Below are positions 47,002 through 56,637 of a DNA stretch of 64,000 nucleotides, piece by piece. The stretch lies in NCBI RefSeq assembly GCF_004337985.1, contig NW_021940925.1, forward strand, positions 124,001 through 188,000, given 5' to 3'. Origin of the DNA: Pyricularia pennisetigena. Lineage: Eukaryota; Ascomycota; Sordariomycetes; Magnaporthales; Pyriculariaceae. Positions within the stretch are counted from its first letter, which is position 1. Each line of letters begins with the position of its first letter. Under the pieces are notes generated by a model that was not told where the DNA came from, made no database searches, and was given only the letters and a program-made list of their open reading frames with translations. Both the position numbers and the translations under genes were made by a program.

Positions 47002-48714
47002 ATGGCCTCACCAGAGGTCTCAAACCGCCGCGCGCGCCCGCAAAGCACGCCGCAGGCTTTGCCGCAGGGCCAGGCCGAGTCGGAACACGTATCTCTCGAC
47101 ACGCGCACCGCTAACGCGCCTGAGCCGGCCGGCCGCGGAAGGTACTCCAGCCTCCCGGCCCTGGCCATCAAAACACTGCAGCAGGAGTTGGAAAACGTGG
47201 AAACAGTCGGCAGCTGGCTCGAAGAGGTCTTTGCAGCCAAGCTCGAAAGTTTACAGGCCCCGGAGGACGCCGCGCTTAGGAGAATTGTTTTTGAACTTGA
47301 CGATGTGATCAGCGGCTGGTTCCTTAGTCGCACCCTCCCTGAAAAAGAGCGCTCGCGCTCCCCGTCGCGTTCGCCGACCAGTTCCAGCGAAAGGCGCAGC
47401 ATCTTAATTACAAGGACGGGCACGGCGTCGTCGGCCTCTAAAGGCAGAGGCACGCCCACTAACAAATCGGTCACATGGGCCGAGCGAGCCGCCACGCCAC
47501 CAGCGGCGGCCCCAACGCGAATTTTAACCCCGGCCACGCGCTCGTACCCGATACGTACGATGCCCGGCAATGCACCTGACAGCTCCGCAGCTCCCTCCCA
47601 ATCGGGCCGGGACCGCTCCCAAGCCCCGAAACGTTTGACAGAACAACCGTCCAACCGCATCCTGATCCGCGTAAATGACAAACTGCGGATGGTGACGAGG
47701 GAGCCATACGCGGTAACGACCAAATTGGCCGAATTGGTTTCAGTGCCACACAGTGAAATCCCAAACGCCAAGCGCATCCCCACGGGCTGGGGTGTTACGG
47801 TGGCCTCTGAGGAAACACGGCAAAAGCTCCTTAACCCCAGCGCGGTCAAGGCCATTATGGACGCATTGGACGCGCGGGAAGTCACTGTCCCGACAACCTG
47901 GCACACATACGCCGTCTCTGGAGTGCCCCGAACGCTCAATTGCCTGGACGGAAGAAAGGACGTACATGATGTAATCCAGGAGGAGATTACCGTGGCAGCA
48001 GGCCAGCAGCCAATTAACTGGCATATTTCCAAACATGGCTACGACCCGCATACGGCTGAGGGCACGTGGATAGTGTCCTTCCTTCAACCCGCAAAGCCTT
48101 TTCAGCTTTTCGGAGTGTCGAAACGTGCGCGGAAGGTTGAAAAATCACGCAAAATTACACACCACCACGATGGTTGCCAGGGATATTGCGAAATACGTCG
48201 CTGCGTACGGCAAGCGCGTTGCGGCATATGCGGTGAAGCAAAACATGCGACAGAGGAAGAGCCGTGCAAGGCAGCCCCCAAATGCGTTAACTGCCACGGC
48301 CATTTCCCATCCGGACATGAAAACTGCCCTGCCCGACCTTTGGTGGTAAATGGGAAGCTTGAACGACCTTCACAGCGTAAACTAAAGGGGATCCGCAGAA
48401 TCGGACGTGCCAACCGTGCCGCGATTATCAACGACCGGGCTGAGACGGCCCGCCGAGAACCAGCACCTGCAATCCCGGTCCTAAGCACTTCATCGCAGCA
48501 TTCGCAAACCTCGAGCTCCCGATCGAGCACTTCAAATAAAAGAGCGCGGCCATGCGAGGCGGCAGGGGCGGACATCCGCAACTTCCTGCAGGCTGAACAG
48601 GAACGCGTGCACGACGAAATCGTTTGGGCAGCCGAAATGGAGGAGGACGCAGCGGCTGCCGAACCTTGCCCCGCTGATGTGACAAACTTGGAAGCAACCC
48701 ATCGATTGATATGA
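47002..48714 (+). CDS. LINE ORF1: gag-like RNA-binding protein with zinc knuckles, 570 aa
   Basis: ATG at 47002 follows a 112-nt leader; the TGA is at 48712-48714. The first 200 residues are Arg/Ser/Pro-rich and disordered, with an SR-like patch (RSRSPSRSPTSSSERR). The middle (about 215-390) includes NRILIRVNDKLRMVTREP, similar to the ORF1 core of Tad1-like elements. About 400-445 has CCHC-type knuckles (CGICGEAKHATEEEPCK, then CVNCHGHFPSGHENCP). Such proteins bind the element RNA and form the transposition particle. The stop overlaps the start of ORF2 as ATGA, suggesting termination-reinitiation for ORF2. The frame is free of stops. Confidence 0.93.
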   Translation: MASPEVSNRRARPQSTPQALPQGQAESEHVSLDTRTANAPEPAGRGRYSSLPALAIKTLQQELENVETVGSWLEEVFAAKLESLQAPEDAALRRIVFELDDVISGWFLSRTLPEKERSRSPSRSPTSSSERRSILITRTGTASSASKGRGTPTNKSVTWAERAATPPAAAPTRILTPATRSYPIRTMPGNAPDSSAAPSQSGRDRSQAPKRLTEQPSNRILIRVNDKLRMVTREPYAVTTKLAELVSVPHSEIPNAKRIPTGWGVTVASEETRQKLLNPSAVKAIMDALDAREVTVPTTWHTYAVSGVPRTLNCLDGRKDVHDVIQEEITVAAGQQPINWHISKHGYDPHTAEGTWIVSFLQPAKPFQLFGVSKRARKVEKSRKITHHHDGCQGYCEIRRCVRQARCGICGEAKHATEEEPCKAAPKCVNCHGHFPSGHENCPARPLVVNGKLERPSQRKLKGIRRIGRANRAAIINDRAETARREPAPAIPVLSTSSQHSQTSSSRSSTSNKRARPCEAAGADIRNFLQAEQERVHDEIVWAAEMEEDAAAAEPCPADVTNLEATHRLI

Positions 48715-51700
48715 CGAAATATTCGCTCGGCAACATGCAGCGGGAACGCCTCGACGTAGTTTGGGCCAACGTAGGCAAAAGGATGGGTGTGCATCTGAGC
48801 CTATTGGAGTTATGCCACCAGAGGGAAGTGGACCTGGTTAACGTCCAAGAGCCATGGTGCGGGCTAAATACGACTACACAAACGCACCCGGGCTATGATG
48901 TCTTTGCGCCAGTGGACGAATGGCACGCCAACACTTACGAAGCCATGACTGGGCTCCGGCCCCGGGTGCTCACCTACGTAAAAAAGGGGGCCGCCCTAAG
49001 GGCCGTACAACGACGCTTGCCGCAGGGCCAAAATACGCGGGACGTACTCTGGCTCGAAATTAACGGAATACTGTTTATTAACGTATATAGGGCTGCAGGT
49101 ACTAACGCCGCGCTGGAAATGGTATGCAATACCGTGCCAAATGGACCCACGGTGCTAGGCGGCGATTTCAACGTAGCGGCTGCTGCATACCAGCCAGGCC
49201 GCACAGACGCACGCGGAGGGGATCAACTGACGGCATGGGCGCAAGCCCAGGGCATGCGTTTTACAGGAAATATCGGCGTGCCCACCCACCGCGACGGGGG
49301 TTTATTGGATATGGTTTTTTCCAACCTCCCCAGCACAGTAACTGTGGTTGACAGCAGTCTTTACACAGGCTCCGACCACGAATCTCTTTATACCACGCTG
49401 CGGACGCGCGGCGCCCCGCGCCCGGAGGCGGTCAACGTCTCGGTTAGGGACGACCGGCTACCAAAGTTCGCGGAGCTACTTGCTTTTGGCATGCAAGATA
49501 TGCCAGACCCGGGATCCGCGGCCGATGGTTACGCATTGGACGCGTGGGTAGCTGAATTTACAACTTTATGGGAGCAAGTAACGTGGGTCGTGGGCACGCC
49601 GGCGGGAAAAAGGGGCAGATCGGCTCCTTGGTGGACCGAAAACTGCCAACGGCTCTGGACCGAATTTCAGCGGGTTAAACGGAGCGCTGTAAATAGGACA
49701 GACGCCTCTGCCGAGGAGAAAGCTTACACGAAAGGGGTGCGGGCCGCGAAGCGGGAGTATTGGAGGCACCGGATTGACCAATTGCGCGACGATAAGGATT
49801 TGTGGAACATGGTGGGCTGGCTGGGAGCCGGACCACGCCTCCGGTCCCCGCCGCTGGTTATTAACGGCGAGCAAGTGAGCGAGCCCTTAGCAAAAGCGGA
49901 GGCACTGCAACGGGAGGTGCTTGGCCGATTTTCGGCGGAGGATGACCTGCAGGGAGACCCTTTGGAGGCCTGGTCGCCGGACGAGGTTAAAATCCCTTGG
50001 GACACCCAGATTAGTGCGGAAGAGGCGGAGCGCTCCTGCATTGGGGTCACGAGCACGTCCCCGGGCATCGACGGAATTACCGTCCGGCTACTAAAAGCCG
50101 GATGGGCTTCGTTGGCCGAGCCGGTGCGCAGGCTCTACCAACGTTGCCTGGAACTCGGGCATTTCCCAGCGCCTTGGAAGAAGGCCGAAGTCGCGATGCT
50201 ACCGAAAACGGGGAAAAAAGACCGGAGCAACGTTCGATCTTGGCGGCCTATAGCCCTCCTCTCCTGTATCGGAAAAGGCCTCGAAAGGCTCGTTGCACGC
50301 CGGATAGCGTGGGCCATACACGGCAACGGGCTCCTTAGCTGCACCCACGGCGGTGCCCTACCCAAGCGATCGGCGACGGATCTGGTTTGTGCCCTCGCCC
50401 ACGATATCGAGCAGGCTTTAGCTCGCGGGGAGGAAGTTACCCTTGTCGCATGCGACGTCCAAGGCGCCTTCGACGCCCTCCTCCATGGGCGATTAATACG
50501 GAAAATGCGGAGCCTCGGGTTCAGTAAAATGCTCCTCAGGTTCGTGATTAACTTCTTAAACGGCCGCCAGGCCCGAGTCCGGCTGGAGGGTACGACCACG
50601 GGCTTTAGGCGGCTTGGGTGCGGCACCCCGCAAGGGTCTCCCCTTTCCCCGATCCTATATATGCTGTATTTGGCGTACCTCGTTAAAAACGGTGCGGAGT
50701 GGCGATTGGCATACGCAGACGACGTGCTCACATGGAAATCGTCACGCTCGTTGGAGGAGAACGTACGTTGGCTGGAAAATAAACTCCGGGATATGCACGA
50801 AATTGCGGCGGAAGAGAAGATCCATTTCGCAGCGGAAAAGACAGAGGTGATTCACATCACTAAGAAAAGACACGGTCGCAACCCGGAAATCCGGATTAAT
50901 GGTAGAACGGTTACCCCGGTCCAACTGCCGGGCGGCCGACGCGGACAAAGCGCCTCCGGGGCCGAGCGGTACCCGGGCATGCGTTGGCTTGGTTTTTGGT
51001 TCAGCCGGCGGCTGGACGGGCGCCGCCACGTGGCCGAAAGGGCTGCCAAAGCAATGGCGGTCGCTGCCCACCTCAAAGGCTTTGGGGCAGTAAGATACGG
51101 ACCGCCTGCGGCTGCACTTCGCAAGGCAGCGGTGGCATGCGTGGGTTCCTCGGCCACCTACGCAGCCGAGGCATGGTACAACCCAGCGCACAAGCAAAGA
51201 GGACTCCTCAAAGCACTGAACAAACCGCTGGTCTTAGCGGCACGGGCAATCCTCCCGGCGTATAAAACCACCCCCTCGTCCACTGTCCTCAGGGACGCAG
51301 GACTACCCTCGGCCCGCGTCGCGCTGGCCCACACCCGCCTGAAATACGGCGCCCGACTGAGGCTCGCGGACAAGGGGCACCCCCTTGTCAGCCGCCTGCG
51401 TGAAACACCTCGTGCCCGCAACCCAGGCCAGCCGGCCACGACCCTGCAAACGGCTGCACAACTCCTCCCGCGGATCCGGAGATTAGAGTTGCGCGCACCT
51501 CGCAATGCCCCGGATTCTCGCACTGACCCCACCGGAGGAGTCCCAAAAGAGGAAGCGGCGCGCCGCTTTATCGAATGGCTGGACATGGTATCACCTGACG
51601 ATATCGTGGTATATACGGATGGTTCGGAAAAACACGAAAATAACTGCGTCCAAATAGGGTACGGATGGGCCGTTTTTAGGGCGGGCCTGGAATTTGCTGC

Positions 51701-52598
51701 AGGCTCCGCATCTATTACGCCGGAAAGCCACGTTTTCGACGCCGAGGCGATTGGCGCCCTAAGAGGGCTACAGGCGGCAGCCAGGGCCCAGCCAGGCGCC
51801 CGGATCTGGATTTGTGTGGACAGCACCTCGGCTATTTGGGGTCTTAGAGGCGACGCGCCGCGTTCGTCCCAATGGGCCTTTTTGGAATTCCATAACCTTG
51901 TCGATTTACTTCGAAAACAAGGCACCGAGGTTCGGGTCCGCTGGTGCCCTGGGCACCAGGGAATCCCGGGAAACGACCGGGCTGACGAGCTGGCCAAGGC
52001 CGGCTCCGCCGGACCGCCGGACCCAGACCCGAGGGCTCAGCAAACCACGTATAGCGGTGCCGGCACGGTCCTCAGAGCCATTCTTTCGAATACAGAAAAG
52101 GACTGGTGGCGTAAAGAACTCTGTGAACGGTCCCCCGTATATAGGGAATGGAAACTCCAATACACACCGAGAAAGGAGCCCGAGGAACTGCGTTTGCCAA
52201 GACCCCTACTGGGCCATTATTTGGCCATGAGGACCGGCCACGGCGATTTCAAAGCCTACCATGACCGTTTCAACCACCAGGATGCAAATACCTCGTGTGC
52301 CTGGTGCTGGAAGCGGACCTCCCCTGAGCACCCGGTGCACTGCCGCTATTCGCGGGCGGTGTGGAGAAACTGGCCGTGGCCTGATGACGACCGGCCGGTC
52401 GGGCCGCCAAACCGCGCCCAACGCCGCAAATTCTTCCAGATAAGCTTCGGGCAACCGAAAAGCTTTGAGGCGTTTTCGATAGCCACCAACTACTTCAGCG
52501 CCCGCCCCAGAGCGGCCCGCCAGCGCCCCGCGCGTCACGAACGCACTTTACGCCTAGGGACACCGATCGTAAGCGACTCGAACTCAGACGAGGAATAG
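48711..52598 (+). CDS. LINE ORF2: endonuclease, reverse transcriptase, RNase H polyprotein, 1295 aa
   Basis: The start ATG at 48711 overlaps the ORF1 stop by 4 nt. Residues about 14-225 are an EEP (APE-like) endonuclease with DLVNVQEPW, LGGDFNVAA and GSDHESLYTT. Residues about 435-720 are RT: KKAEVAMLPKTGKKDRSNV, RPIALLSCIGKGLER, ACDVQGAFDALLHGRL, GTPQGSPLSPILYMLYL and the catalytic YADD (about 50712-50723). Residues about 960-1100 are RNase H: VVYTDGSEKHENN, DSTSAIWGL and GHQGIPGNDRADELAK. A CAWCWKRTSPEHPVHC knuckle lies near 1190. The protein nicks the target, primes cDNA synthesis and removes the RNA. All catalytic residues visible to me are kept, so it is probably active. Confidence 0.95.
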   Translation: MTKYSLGNMQRERLDVVWANVGKRMGVHLSLLELCHQREVDLVNVQEPWCGLNTTTQTHPGYDVFAPVDEWHANTYEAMTGLRPRVLTYVKKGAALRAVQRRLPQGQNTRDVLWLEINGILFINVYRAAGTNAALEMVCNTVPNGPTVLGGDFNVAAAAYQPGRTDARGGDQLTAWAQAQGMRFTGNIGVPTHRDGGLLDMVFSNLPSTVTVVDSSLYTGSDHESLYTTLRTRGAPRPEAVNVSVRDDRLPKFAELLAFGMQDMPDPGSAADGYALDAWVAEFTTLWEQVTWVVGTPAGKRGRSAPWWTENCQRLWTEFQRVKRSAVNRTDASAEEKAYTKGVRAAKREYWRHRIDQLRDDKDLWNMVGWLGAGPRLRSPPLVINGEQVSEPLAKAEALQREVLGRFSAEDDLQGDPLEAWSPDEVKIPWDTQISAEEAERSCIGVTSTSPGIDGITVRLLKAGWASLAEPVRRLYQRCLELGHFPAPWKKAEVAMLPKTGKKDRSNVRSWRPIALLSCIGKGLERLVARRIAWAIHGNGLLSCTHGGALPKRSATDLVCALAHDIEQALARGEEVTLVACDVQGAFDALLHGRLIRKMRSLGFSKMLLRFVINFLNGRQARVRLEGTTTGFRRLGCGTPQGSPLSPILYMLYLAYLVKNGAEWRLAYADDVLTWKSSRSLEENVRWLENKLRDMHEIAAEEKIHFAAEKTEVIHITKKRHGRNPEIRINGRTVTPVQLPGGRRGQSASGAERYPGMRWLGFWFSRRLDGRRHVAERAAKAMAVAAHLKGFGAVRYGPPAAALRKAAVACVGSSATYAAEAWYNPAHKQRGLLKALNKPLVLAARAILPAYKTTPSSTVLRDAGLPSARVALAHTRLKYGARLRLADKGHPLVSRLRETPRARNPGQPATTLQTAAQLLPRIRRLELRAPRNAPDSRTDPTGGVPKEEAARRFIEWLDMVSPDDIVVYTDGSEKHENNCVQIGYGWAVFRAGLEFAAGSASITPESHVFDAEAIGALRGLQAAARAQPGARIWICVDSTSAIWGLRGDAPRSSQWAFLEFHNLVDLLRKQGTEVRVRWCPGHQGIPGNDRADELAKAGSAGPPDPDPRAQQTTYSGAGTVLRAILSNTEKDWWRKELCERSPVYREWKLQYTPRKEPEELRLPRPLLGHYLAMRTGHGDFKAYHDRFNHQDANTSCAWCWKRTSPEHPVHCRYSRAVWRNWPWPDDDRPVGPPNRAQRRKFFQISFGQPKSFEAFSIATNYFSARPRAARQRPARHERTLRLGTPIVSDSNSDEE

Positions 52599-52874
52599 AC
52601 TTATTGCCTTTTCACCCATACTCCACGGCACAAGCCGTCAGACGAACCCTCCGTGCACCTTAGGCACGGGGTCGCGTCAGTGAACTATCCCCCTAAGCAG
52701 GACCGGGCCCGAACCCGGTCAGGCACGATCCGCCTCTGCCCTCCTTGTTTTCCCCCTGTGTAAATAAAGAAGATAGAACGCGCGCCGAGATACCCCTCGG
52801 GAGGTTGCTAACGGCCGGCTAACAAGCCGGGCCGAGCCCGGCGTTAAATAATACTACTACTACTACTACTACTA
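52599..52874 (+). repeat. LINE 3' UTR with hairpin and (ACT)n tail
   Basis: After ORF2, a GC-rich stretch ends in stem-forming sequence near 52811-52841 (CCGGCTAACAAGCCGG, then GCCGAGCCCGGC), followed by about eight ACT/TAC repeats (52850-52874) instead of poly(A). Some Tad1-like and other fungal LINEs end in short tandem repeats; the hairpin is a plausible recognition site for the RT. Confidence 0.85.
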
Positions 52875-54571
52875 CTTCCAAAAGTTCGGTAGTTTCTCCC
52901 TGATATAAACTGAACTTTTGTGCAAATGTTGCAGGTCCTGATAGACTTTGTTGACATCATCCAACCGTTGACATTGCATGTTCACGGGGTTAGCAAACCA
53001 TGAACAAACAGAGCGTGCGTTGGCTCTCGCCACATGCAGGCTCCATACTTGATGGCCCTCAACATCGATGGCTCCGAGGAGAATGTCTCTGGTTGCTGTG
53101 TCGACTGCGTCCGCAAGCTTATCGCTATGTTCGCATGTGCTGGATTGGTGATGCTTGATGAGATTGGTGTTGCATAGCCGTAGTAAACGGCTATAAAGTG
53201 GTAACACCACGTCAAGTGCTTCGTCGACAGTCTTTTGGAAGTGCTTGTGATTTATATCCACAATCGTATAGATACTCGGCTTGGGCAGAACCCAGCGGAA
53301 TAGGCGGTACAAAGGGGTGACTGGACGCAACAAGTGGCCGATTTTCTGCGTCATCTCGACTTGTAGGGCTAATTTGGCCATGATTCCCCTGATTCTGGGG
53401 ACGGTTTCGTTGGAGAAATCGTAGTTGGCCTGATTTCGCTCCGTGAAAAAGTTGGTTGTGCTCCTCCAATGGTGGATCCATTTCTGAATCGCTAAATCAG
53501 AAACGTACAAACCCTCCAAATAGAATGCCAAGTTCATCTTATCTGCGTCGTCTTTGGGCATCTGAATGTTTTCCAAAATATATGCGGCTCGTTTTGCTTC
53601 CGTGAGCTGCGTATGGGCGTTGAAGAGGGGGGCAGTGGGCATCTTGACAAGATCTTCGCTTATCTGGCGGTTTGCAATGGCTATGGTCCGGGAGAAACCT
53701 AGGGGGGCGGCCATGAGCGAGGATATTGCCGAAAAAGCGTTTGATGCTAAGACCACCGACGTAGGTGAAATTGGGGGCATCAATGAAATATAAGGAAAAT
53801 GTGCCAAAGCTTGACGCATAACCCATAAAATAAAATAAAAAAAGGCCTCGCTGATCGAAACGTAAACCAAATTTATGAAAAAAGGGAGAAAGCTCTTGGC
53901 GCATACGAGAAATATGAAAACAAAGGCAAGCGCCGTGATGCTGGGAAAAACGAGATACAATTTGAGAATTAAGCATCCGCCTGTGTAGATGATGTATCCC
54001 CAGTAGCAGAGGAAACAATACACACTTCGTAAAACAGGCCGTAGGATGGAGGGTCTCTTTGTATCATCGAGGGGTAGGATGGCCTTTTTTTGTTGCTTTT
54101 AGCAGATGCTATGCCAGAGACAAATTATTTCGCGGCCTTGTCTTTGCTTACCAGTTTTGGGCAACTTGACTGTTGCTCAATGCACTGATGTGGGTGTCTG
54201 GTGTCATGCGATACTCCACGCGGGATCACCGAAGCCACATGGACGACTCGGGCTCTGTAGGCGTTGATCCTGACTTTGAGAGCCAAAAGTTCAGCTTCAT
54301 TCTTCAGCACGCGCGCATATATGAGCTTGATCTCTGAGACCGTAGATGTCGGCTGTGCTTCGTGGCACTTGATTTGGGCCTTGAGAGCCAGTAATTCAGC
54401 CTGTCCTTTCTGAAAATGCAAAATAAAGGCTCGGTTAGATAAGTTGCATACTGAACTTTCCAAGTTTTAGGATCAAAGTTTGATGTTCTTACTTACGGGC
54501 ATGCTTGTTTGATGCTTGCGTGCCATTTCTACCAGTTCTGGCCACGACCCGTCAGGTATTGAGTTCGCCAT
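52872..54571 (-). pseudogene. Three-exon multi-pass membrane protein gene, truncated by the LINE (514 of 560 aa left)
   Basis: Exon 1 is 54571-54497 (MANSIPDGSWPELVEMARKH), exon 2 is 54409-54152 and exon 3 starts at 54083. Introns are GTAAGT...TTTTCAG (87 nt) and GTAAGC...AAAAAAAG (68 nt), all joins in phase 0. Residues 26-95 are a coiled coil with an internal duplication (AELLALKAQI and AELLALKVRI). Residues about 132-200 hold about three membrane helices (ITALAFVFIFLVCA; FFYFILWVM). The remaining 300 residues are helical and soluble. Exon 3 reads in frame through the 15-bp target duplication (codons PNFWK) and then meets TAG, supplied by the reversed (ACT)n tail at 52874-52872. The lost 46 codons are at 46734-46874. 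The family is unknown. The shortened protein may still be made, so loss of function is not proven. Confidence 0.8.
52875..52889. repeat. LINE target-site duplication, right copy (15 bp)
   Basis: This is identical to 46875-46889. The 15 bases are five whole codons of the interrupted gene. Confidence 0.93.
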
Positions 54572-56637
54572 GGTGGGCAACTAGGCGGCCGCAAACTGAG
54601 CAACTCGAGCCTTTCAGGGATGTTGAATGTTTTCAAAACCAAAGACAAGGGCGGTGATGCTTTGAGAATGGAAGCAAATAAAAATTTGTACTCGGTGAAA
54701 AAAACCAGGAGACTTTGGAGTGAAGGCTCTAGGCAGCTATAGAAGATCATGCTAGTCCGCTTTATCTCTTTCTGGTTGGTTCTGGCAATGGGTTTTAGCA
54801 TGTGAAAAGCAAAAGATTGCACGGTGAGCATTGAGAAAGTATGCGGAAGCCCAAACTGGTACGCCTTTGTATGGGTACTTTAGTTTTTAGGTAACTGTCA
54901 AACAGGCCTAATATTGACTATTAACCAAAATACAGGATCAACAAAGCTACTGGCGCGTATTATACACACGTTTCTGCTATTCTCGACTGTCCAGAAAAGC
55001 GTATGATTTATCCCACTGTTTGTTCATATGATCTTTGTCACGGTATTCGGCAAAAGTATTAAAAAGAGTTGAGTTTGCAATCCATCATGCTCGAAATTTA
55101 ACAATCGCAAAATTCACAGGGGTCTCTTGTTATCGAGCTAAACCGAGCATATTCAGGTCGTTTCAGGGCTCGTCGTCACCAAATTGTCAAGGCGGCGGAC
55201 CCACTATGCTACGCTGGTGATCCACATTTTTGGCATATTGGCCAGGCGTCACAAATGAAGAGAGCAGATTACGTAAGTTTGTGTCTGCAAGACACGTACA
55301 CACTCAAGCTGGAAGCTCTTGATGGTGTCACACTTTGCGCCCTATTACAGTCAAAAAAGCATTGATATTTTCAAGCCGCACCCTATAGTCGGTGTCGCTA
55401 ACGCATCAATCTTGGATACCTACCCAAGGTAATTGAGAGCTGTATGTTGGGAATGGTGCCCTGTTATGAGCAGAATATAACCGGGGTGAGCCTATGGGAA
55501 ACTCTGTTTTCTCCATCTTTGTCCTGCTTCAAACCCCAGGCTACGAGCTACGTAAACTCACGTGACCCTGTACGACGACTGCGACTGAGAAGAACAACAG
55601 GGACGACCGCGTCAAGTTTGTCACAACCAGCATGGCCATTGTTGCACCAACCAGCTACTGTCCCAGTAATCGTAAGAATTGAAAGGAGACTGGCAAAACA
55701 TCGAGATATGAGACGTTGAAGAGTGATACAAAAATGTCAAATCTGCAACGTGGTAGAAATCCTCAGTGCCGTCGTGTTGCGATTAAATGGTGTTGCGCAA
55801 AAAAAGTGCACGCAAGCCACAAATTCCAAATGACTCCACATGTGAAGCCACATTCCGCCTCTATGTGGCAGGCAAGGGCGGGGTATTCTTCCCATTCCGT
55901 CGACGTCCTTGCAACTCCGCAATCGACGCGACGCGTCGCAAAAAGCTCAGCGTCGCTGACGTCCGTCCTAAACGTCCGCATTCAGGAAAAGCGGCCATCC
56001 AACAGGCAAGTACAAGAAAACCCCCCTATTTAGATCAAACAAGTCTATCAACCTTTATTTTTTTCTATTTCTTTTATAGGCTTAAAATTACAAGGTCTTG
56101 GTCGAATTGTTCCTTGTTACATACGCCTCGTCCCCAGTGGCCCGTTGGCCAGTCCCAGACCAAGAGAATATGCGACCGTCTCGCCGCGTTCGCTGATTGC
56201 GTGGCATATCACGACAAGCAAGGTGTCATCGTTTTTCAGGACAAACATGGACCGGTGTCTGAAAACAAAAGACGGCATGAAACTGGAAACAGCGTTGTGC
56301 GGCCGGTAAAACATAGCTACAAACGCAATAAAAGCACGTAGGGAATGTGATATTGCCTGCCCATGTTCGTAATTAATGAATTGCATGGTTAGTAGGGTCA
56401 TTTAAACTGTTCAATCAATGTATTTCCCCGACCTCTGTCTCTGCTTTTTTTTTGGATATAGCAATTTGTGGCCGACTAGGTACCTAGGTAGGTTCCAGGG
56501 GTACCTCGTCCCGTTTGCCGTCGCTGTTTGTTTGCTTGTTTTTTGATCCCCCAGCCCTCATCGCTCTTGTCCACATTTCGCGTCGTTTTCGCCAACCTTC
56601 CATTCTGCGCAACCATCCTCTTCTTTCTGTGGTTCAA
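54572..56637. other. Two kb with unresolved short frames
   Basis: Open frames overlap on both strands at 55444-56341 and none is clearly favoured. A possible plus-strand gene starts at 55716 (ATGAAAAGTGAT-like) with a pyrimidine-rich acceptor TTCTTTTATAG at about 56082, but the donor would be GCAAGT, and either reading frame after the junction looks equally plausible. An AT-rich part near 54900-55020 fits a promoter or spacer. The last 120 bases before 56638 are probably the 5' leader of the SET gene. Confidence 0.3.

Larger units (their letters stand above)
46890..52874 (+). mobile_element. Full-length, intact Tad1-like non-LTR retrotransposon (LINE)
   Basis: The element is about 5985 bp with a short 112-nt 5' leader, two intact ORFs (gag-like and endonuclease-RT-RNase H), a 247-nt 3' UTR and a (ACT)n tail, flanked by a 15-bp duplication. 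The ORF1 zinc knuckles and the ORF2 order of EEP endonuclease, RT, RNase H and C-terminal Cys/His knuckle fit the Tad1 clade of fungi. The DNA is GC-rich with no sign of RIP, unlike the elements at 1-25085. It has every part needed for autonomous movement, so the insertion is young. Confidence 0.93.

Noticed and set aside
46929..48032. 367-codon minus-strand frame and several others opposite the LINE
   Set aside because: They are antisense shadows of ORF1 and ORF2, which have clear domains; high GC in the LINE makes long chance frames likely.
55716..56341. Spliced plus-strand gene with a GC-AG intron
   Set aside because: The acceptor looks good but two reading frames after it are both open and the minus strand looks as protein-like; no model is favoured.
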